Below, in pieces: positions 60,878 to 64,000 of a stretch of 64,000 nucleotides of DNA; the stretch's first letter is position 1; every line of letters begins with the position of its first letter. This DNA comes from Paracoccus alcaliphilus (GTDB lineage: Bacteria; Pseudomonadota; Alphaproteobacteria; Rhodobacterales; Rhodobacteraceae): contig NZ_CP067127.1 in assembly GCF_028553725.1 (NCBI RefSeq), forward strand, positions 186,001-250,000, given 5' to 3'. The notes under the pieces are model-generated. The model ran no database searches and had not been told where the DNA came from. It saw only the letters and a program-made list of their open reading frames with translations. Position numbers and translations under genes: made by a program.

Positions 60878-61030
60878 TTACGCCGAGAAATAGTGCCAGC
60901 TTTCGGCCTTGGGTTCAGCCGAACCGACGCGGCCATAGACCTCTGCAAGCATCGCGGAAACAGCCGTGAAGATGGCCAGGATGGCAGCGCGGGGACCCGA
61001 GGCGCGGCGTTGCATGGTTGCGGTCGTCAT
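60878..61030 (-). CDS. Very small protein, 50 residues, with one hydrophobic segment
   Basis: An ATG at 61030 follows GGAGG by eight bases (AAGGAGGGTTAAACC). The product has a basic N-terminus (MQRRASGPRA), a hydrophobic helix (AILAIFTAVSAMLAEV) and a polar tail ending WHYFSA. It may be a small membrane or exported peptide. A hairpin follows the stop. No family recognised. Confidence 0.65.
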   Translation of the reverse strand: MTTATMQRRASGPRAAILAIFTAVSAMLAEVYGRVGSAEPKAESWHYFSA

Positions 61031-61609
61031 GGTTTAACCCTCCTTCAGTTTCGCAGGCCTGTGGAAGATGATGTGGCCTGCCTTCTCTATGGTATATGGT
61101 ATCCCACGAATGAATTGTGAAGGGACAATTCTGCATTGCGGCATTGCACGGAGCGCATGGCTCGATCAGCGTCCTTGCTTACCCTCATGCCTTCCGCCCG
61201 CATCCGGGGCGGCTGAACCTGTCGACCGGGCTGGTGGCGCTGGCGTTGCTGGGCGAGGTGGTCGATCTGTCGCCCGCCGTCACCGCCTTGCTGTGGGCCG
61301 CTGCCTTTCTGTTGTGGCTGGCCGATTACTGGCCCGCTTCGCTGGTCCGGGTTTCTGTCTCATCGTCGCGTCTCGGTGGTTGCGATAGGCCAGAAGCCTT
61401 CCGTTACAAAATCAACTCGGCTGTTCCAGGGGCACTGACGGGGGACAACCGGATTCGCCCCCGCTGCCGAACCCTCCGGCAGGCCGGCAGGTGCCATCGG
61501 CCGCAAACTGCCCAAGGCGACGTGCAAATGGCAGGGTTGTGTCGGCGAAGGCCCGATTGTGATATGAAGCGCGACATATGCGACTTTTTCGAATGAAGAG
61601 GAGGTCCCA
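61031..61609 (+). other. Intergenic stretch with a hydrophobic gene remnant
   Basis: About 580 bases with no complete gene. On the plus strand, about 61200-61350, the frame reads LSTGLVALALLGEVVDLSPA then LLWAAAFLLWLADYWPASLV, two membrane-helix-like segments resembling the end of a polytopic protein (NnrS-like ends look similar, but this is weak). GAGGAGG near 61598 is the ribosome site of the next gene. Confidence 0.35.
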
Positions 61610-61945
61610 TTGCGCCTGACCACACTTGGCCTCATGTCAATGATCGCAGCGGCCGGTTGTCACCTGCCGGCCCAGGCTGATGAACCGCTTTTCGATGAAG
61701 CGACCGAGAGCGATGATCGGCTGAAGGAACTTCATCATGATGCCGGCGATCTCTGCCTCAGGAACCCGAGCCGCGACGTCGAGGTCGTCGTCGCCTGCAA
61801 GGCGATGATCATCTACGGGCTGGCGCTGAACGAACGGGGCTGGTGCCACGGTCGTCACGACGAGGCCAATGCCGAGAAGGACTGGCATATCTGCGAGAGC
61901 GGTTCCAACAGGTTCTCACTCGATCATCTGACGGATTTCCAGTGA
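61610..61945 (+). CDS. Secreted cysteine-containing protein, TTG start
   Basis: 111 residues. GAGGAGG lies five bases before a TTG at 61610, the best-placed start. A signal peptide (LTTLGLMSMIAAAGCHLPAQ) is followed by a mature domain with four cysteines (LCLRNPS, VACKAMI, RGWCHGR, HICESGS) likely to form two disulfides. No family was recognised. It is nine bases upstream of a small membrane protein gene. Confidence 0.72.
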   Translation: MRLTTLGLMSMIAAAGCHLPAQADEPLFDEATESDDRLKELHHDAGDLCLRNPSRDVEVVVACKAMIIYGLALNERGWCHGRHDEANAEKDWHICESGSNRFSLDHLTDFQ

Positions 61946-61953
61946 GGCACGCC

Positions 61954-62205
61954 ATGCTGAAGAAAATCGCGCTCCTTCTCGTCGGGCTGGTCGTGCTTGT
62001 TCCGGCATGTGGGCTGCTGGGCTATGCCATCGGCTATCTCATCTCGATGTTCATCTACTCCGCGACTCTCGAACCTCATAGCTACGAACTGGACCGCGAT
62101 CTCTTCGCTGCCGTCTATGGCATCATGTTCATCGGCAGTTTCCTCTATGTCGTCGCGGCAGGCTACGCGATCTTCCGGTTCGTTCGGGGCTTGCGGAAAG
62201 GCTGA
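61954..62205 (+). CDS. Small two-helix membrane protein
   Basis: 83 residues with two hydrophobic segments (IALLLVGLVVLVPACGLLGY; YGIMFIGSFLYVVAAGYAIF). GAGG stands six bases before the ATG at 61954. It is co-transcribed with the preceding secreted protein. Function unknown. Confidence 0.65.
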   Translation: MLKKIALLLVGLVVLVPACGLLGYAIGYLISMFIYSATLEPHSYELDRDLFAAVYGIMFIGSFLYVVAAGYAIFRFVRGLRKG

Positions 62206-62316
62206 CCGAACTGGCACGACCTGCCTTCCCATGCGGGCGACATGCTCCACATCGACCGTGATCGGACCGGCATCGCGCCGGGATGATTGATCCGCGCCAG
62301 CCTGATTCAGATGCCG

Positions 62317-62730
62317 TTACTGCGCCTGAATGGATTCCAGATATTTGGCAAGTTCCACTAACCGCTCCGGCATCGGGGAGGGAGTACCGTCACCTGTGTC
62401 ATAGGGAACCGGCGGGCTGTCGAGAGCTTCGGCAAATTCGGGCATCGTACGATCACTGGAGCCCATGGTGTAGCCATGGATTTTCCCCATGATCTGTAGT
62501 CGCGGGAATGTTCCGCCATTCCGTTGAGCGATTAGCGTCAGGTCGCTTGGTTTCGGCTCCATTCCGCCAGATGCGGGACCATCTCCGCGACCGGATGCGC
62601 CGTGGCAACTGGCACAATATACGGCGTAATCATCGTTAACGGTGTTCTGCGCAGGCTCCGGGGCACATGCCATCACCAGTACAGTTGTTGTTATCGCGAT
62701 GCTGAGCGCAGGGCCCTTCTTGCCGATCAT
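62317..62730 (-). CDS. Cytochrome c, small membrane-anchored or periplasmic form
   Basis: 137 residues with a signal sequence ending VMACAPEP, which looks like a lipobox (lipoprotein cysteine), one heme-binding CASCH (YAVYCASCHGASGRGDGP) and a likely methionine ligand near MGSSDRTMPEF. GGGAG five bases before the ATG at 62730 decides this start over 62760. It would carry electrons in the periplasm; it stands alone here. Confidence 0.88.
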   Translation of the reverse strand: MIGKKGPALSIAITTTVLVMACAPEPAQNTVNDDYAVYCASCHGASGRGDGPASGGMEPKPSDLTLIAQRNGGTFPRLQIMGKIHGYTMGSSDRTMPEFAEALDSPPVPYDTGDGTPSPMPERLVELAKYLESIQAQ

Positions 62731-63092
62731 TTCTTGCTCCCATTCAGGTGGCTTGTTCATGGCAATTGCACAATGCCGCGGCCTGAAGCAATTCGCCAGT
62801 CACTGTTAAGCCACGTTTCCCGCAATTCGTCACGAGGTCACCGACCTGCAGCGTCATTGTTGATGTCATACAGCTTCAGCTTCTCCCACACTCCCAAGGA
62901 GAGGTTTCTGTGTCGGGGGCATCCGGATTGTACATTTTTGACAGATATTCTGTCCATTTGGCGCCTTTACCTCGCGGAACAGGAAATGTGCGACGGCAGC
63001 CCGGCCTTGGCTGAACACCCCGCCCCCCTCGAAAGATGCCCCGGCCTGCCCCATCGCCTCGCCAAGCCGCGCCAACGCACCGAAACTCAAGA
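62731..63092. other. Gene-free stretch of about 360 bases
   Basis: Lies between the cytochrome gene start and the stop of the monooxygenase gene. No ribosome site with a plausible protein was seen on either strand. Confidence 0.4.
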
Positions 63093-63455
63093 TCAAATAT
63101 GGTCGGGGGCCGCTTTGTGGATCGCGCGGCTATCAGACGGAGCCTCTTTTCGAGAGTTCATGCTGTAGTCCCGCGTCACCGCCGCGATCCGCAGATGGTA
63201 ATCGGCAAAGACGTGATTCCGGCCCGCAGCCTGCACGCGCCGATGTGCAGGCAGGTTACGCCAAGCCGCGACCGCTGCTTCGTCGCGCCAGAACGACAGT
63301 GACAGAACCTTGTCAAGGTTTGTGAGGCTCTGGAAACGCTCGATGGATATGAAGCCGTCAAGGTCCGCCAGCAGCGGGCGCAGTTCCGCAGCCAGATCGA
63401 GATATTCGGCCTGCGCCTCGCCGGGAACCCACGCCTCGAAAATGACGGCAATCAT
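63093..63455 (-). CDS. Antibiotic-biosynthesis-monooxygenase-like (ABM) domain protein
   Basis: 120 residues of the dimeric alpha-beta barrel type: VIFEAWVPGEAQAEYLDLAA, LDGFISIERFQSLT and LSLSFWRDEAAVAAWRNLPA are the usual ABM strands and helices. The start overlaps the stop of the NIPSNAP-like gene by ATGA. Such proteins oxidise aromatics or degrade heme; the function here is unknown. Confidence 0.88.
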   Translation of the reverse strand: MIAVIFEAWVPGEAQAEYLDLAAELRPLLADLDGFISIERFQSLTNLDKVLSLSFWRDEAAVAAWRNLPAHRRVQAAGRNHVFADYHLRIAAVTRDYSMNSRKEAPSDSRAIHKAAPDHI

Positions 63456-63775
63456 GAGCGAACCCCATGCGGTGCCGAGGCCAGTTTTACGAACAGGCGG
63501 TTTTCACGACGGATGAAGCCTTCACGTTTGGCAAACTCGTAATTCTCGCATCCCAGAGGATCAGCCGCCAGACGGGTGCGGTAGGCTTCGTAATCCGCCA
63601 GGGATGGCAGCGAATAGATACCATAGGCCGTCGAGGTGGAGCCTTCATGCGGGGCGAAATAGCCGATCAGTTCAGCCCCGCATCGCGGGCTGCATTCCCC
63701 CCAGTTGCGGGCATATTGCGCGAACAATTCGCTCCGGTTCGGGTCGATGTCATAGGTGATAACGCAGGTAATCAT
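63452..63775 (-). CDS. NIPSNAP-family protein
   Basis: 107 residues: ITYDIDPNRSELFAQYARNW, ELIGYFAPHEGSTSTAYGIY and SLADYEAYRTRLAADP match the small NIPSNAP-like ferredoxin-fold proteins. It is translationally coupled to the ABM gene and divergent from a winged-helix regulator gene 73 bases away. Confidence 0.88.
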   Translation of the reverse strand: MITCVITYDIDPNRSELFAQYARNWGECSPRCGAELIGYFAPHEGSTSTAYGIYSLPSLADYEAYRTRLAADPLGCENYEFAKREGFIRRENRLFVKLASAPHGVRS

Positions 63776-63848
63776 GGGTCTTTGCCTTTCTTGCTGACAC
63801 CGGACTTAGCCGATTGGAGGCATCGAAAGGTTCGGTTAAGATCGAACC

Positions 63849-64000
63849 ATGAGAGAAGGCCCTGATATTTCCCGCGTAGCGGCCCTCGTTGCGGACACTG
63901 CCCGCAGTGCCATGCTGATAGCGCTGATGGACGGGCGCGCGCTGACCGCGACCGAACTGGCCGGGCTGGCCGGGATCACGAAGCAAACCGCCAGCTCTCA
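63849..64000 (+). CDS. ArsR-family winged-helix regulator, cut by the right edge
   Basis: 50 codons are visible: ISRVAALVADTARSAMLIAL, then MDGRALTATELAGLAGITKQ, the dimer helix and first recognition helices of the ArsR-like regulators that often sit beside ABM/NIPSNAP genes. It is divergent from those genes and likely controls them. The 3' end is beyond the window. Confidence 0.8.
   Translation, partial: MREGPDISRVAALVADTARSAMLIALMDGRALTATELAGLAGITKQTASS

Noticed and set aside
59829..61609. Plus-strand open frames (for example 60243-60845) as real genes
   Set aside because: They are arginine-rich, lack ribosome sites, and overlap minus-strand small genes that have near-perfect ones.
1..64000. 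tRNA, rRNA, integrase or phage genes that would mark a defined genomic island
   Set aside because: None was recognised on either strand; island status is therefore not claimed.

Overview
The window is high-GC bacterial DNA with tightly packed, often ATGA-overlapping genes. The protein set (isoquinoline-1-oxidoreductase type IorAB, ACR3/ArsH arsenic genes, a FadE/thiolase/FadJ-like/acetyl-CoA hydrolase-family operon, an ECF41 sigma factor) suggests an alphaproteobacterium, most likely a Rhodobacterales member close to Paracoccus. That placement is inference from protein style; no rRNA or tRNA gene was seen.

Layout. 1-6261: a minus-strand beta-oxidation operon (acyl-CoA dehydrogenase, thiolase, hydratase/dehydrogenase, acetyl-CoA hydrolase family protein running off the left edge), every junction an ATGA overlap. 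6646-19021: an iron/metallophore uptake island with a TonB-dependent receptor plus YncE-like propeller, a serine hydrolase, a second receptor, a FecI/FecR pair, a third FecA-like receptor split by one in-frame TAA, and a decayed FecCD permease. 19149-28922: stress, redox and export genes with their regulators (two HxlR/LysR divergent pairs, an ABM-FMN reductase fusion, a carboxymuconolactone decarboxylase with its ECF41 sigma factor and a textbook ECF41 promoter, an old yellow enzyme with a divergent LysR). 29117-34536: a dipeptide epimerase remnant, gamma-glutamyltransferase, a lactate-permease family carrier, a small membrane protein, a universal stress protein and a GntR regulator.

35091-39446: a molybdenum hydroxylase unit (IorA, IorB, XdhC, MocA) preceded by a striking 17-bp perfect hairpin. 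39530-48137: a loose, decaying region with one copy of a duplicated 532-bp NUDIX unit, a truncated TonB receptor, several lone enzymes, a LuxR regulator fused to an alpha/beta-hydrolase domain that has lost its catalytic serine and histidine, and gene remnants. 48292-51439: a complete arsenic operon (arsR, two unrelated arsC, acr3, arsH) with a palindromic operator. 51578-64000: exporters, PhzF, the second NUDIX copy, a purine nucleoside permease-like protein, a truncated AraC regulator, two divergent MDR oxidoreductases around an HxlR regulator, very small proteins with strong ribosome binding sites, a cytochrome c, and a monooxygenase/NIPSNAP pair next to a winged-helix regulator cut by the right edge.

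The window reads as accessory chromosome or large-replicon DNA: many regulator-plus-enzyme cassettes, three related TonB receptors of which two are broken, and at least five recognisable gene remnants. No CRISPR array, phage or intact insertion sequence was recognised.
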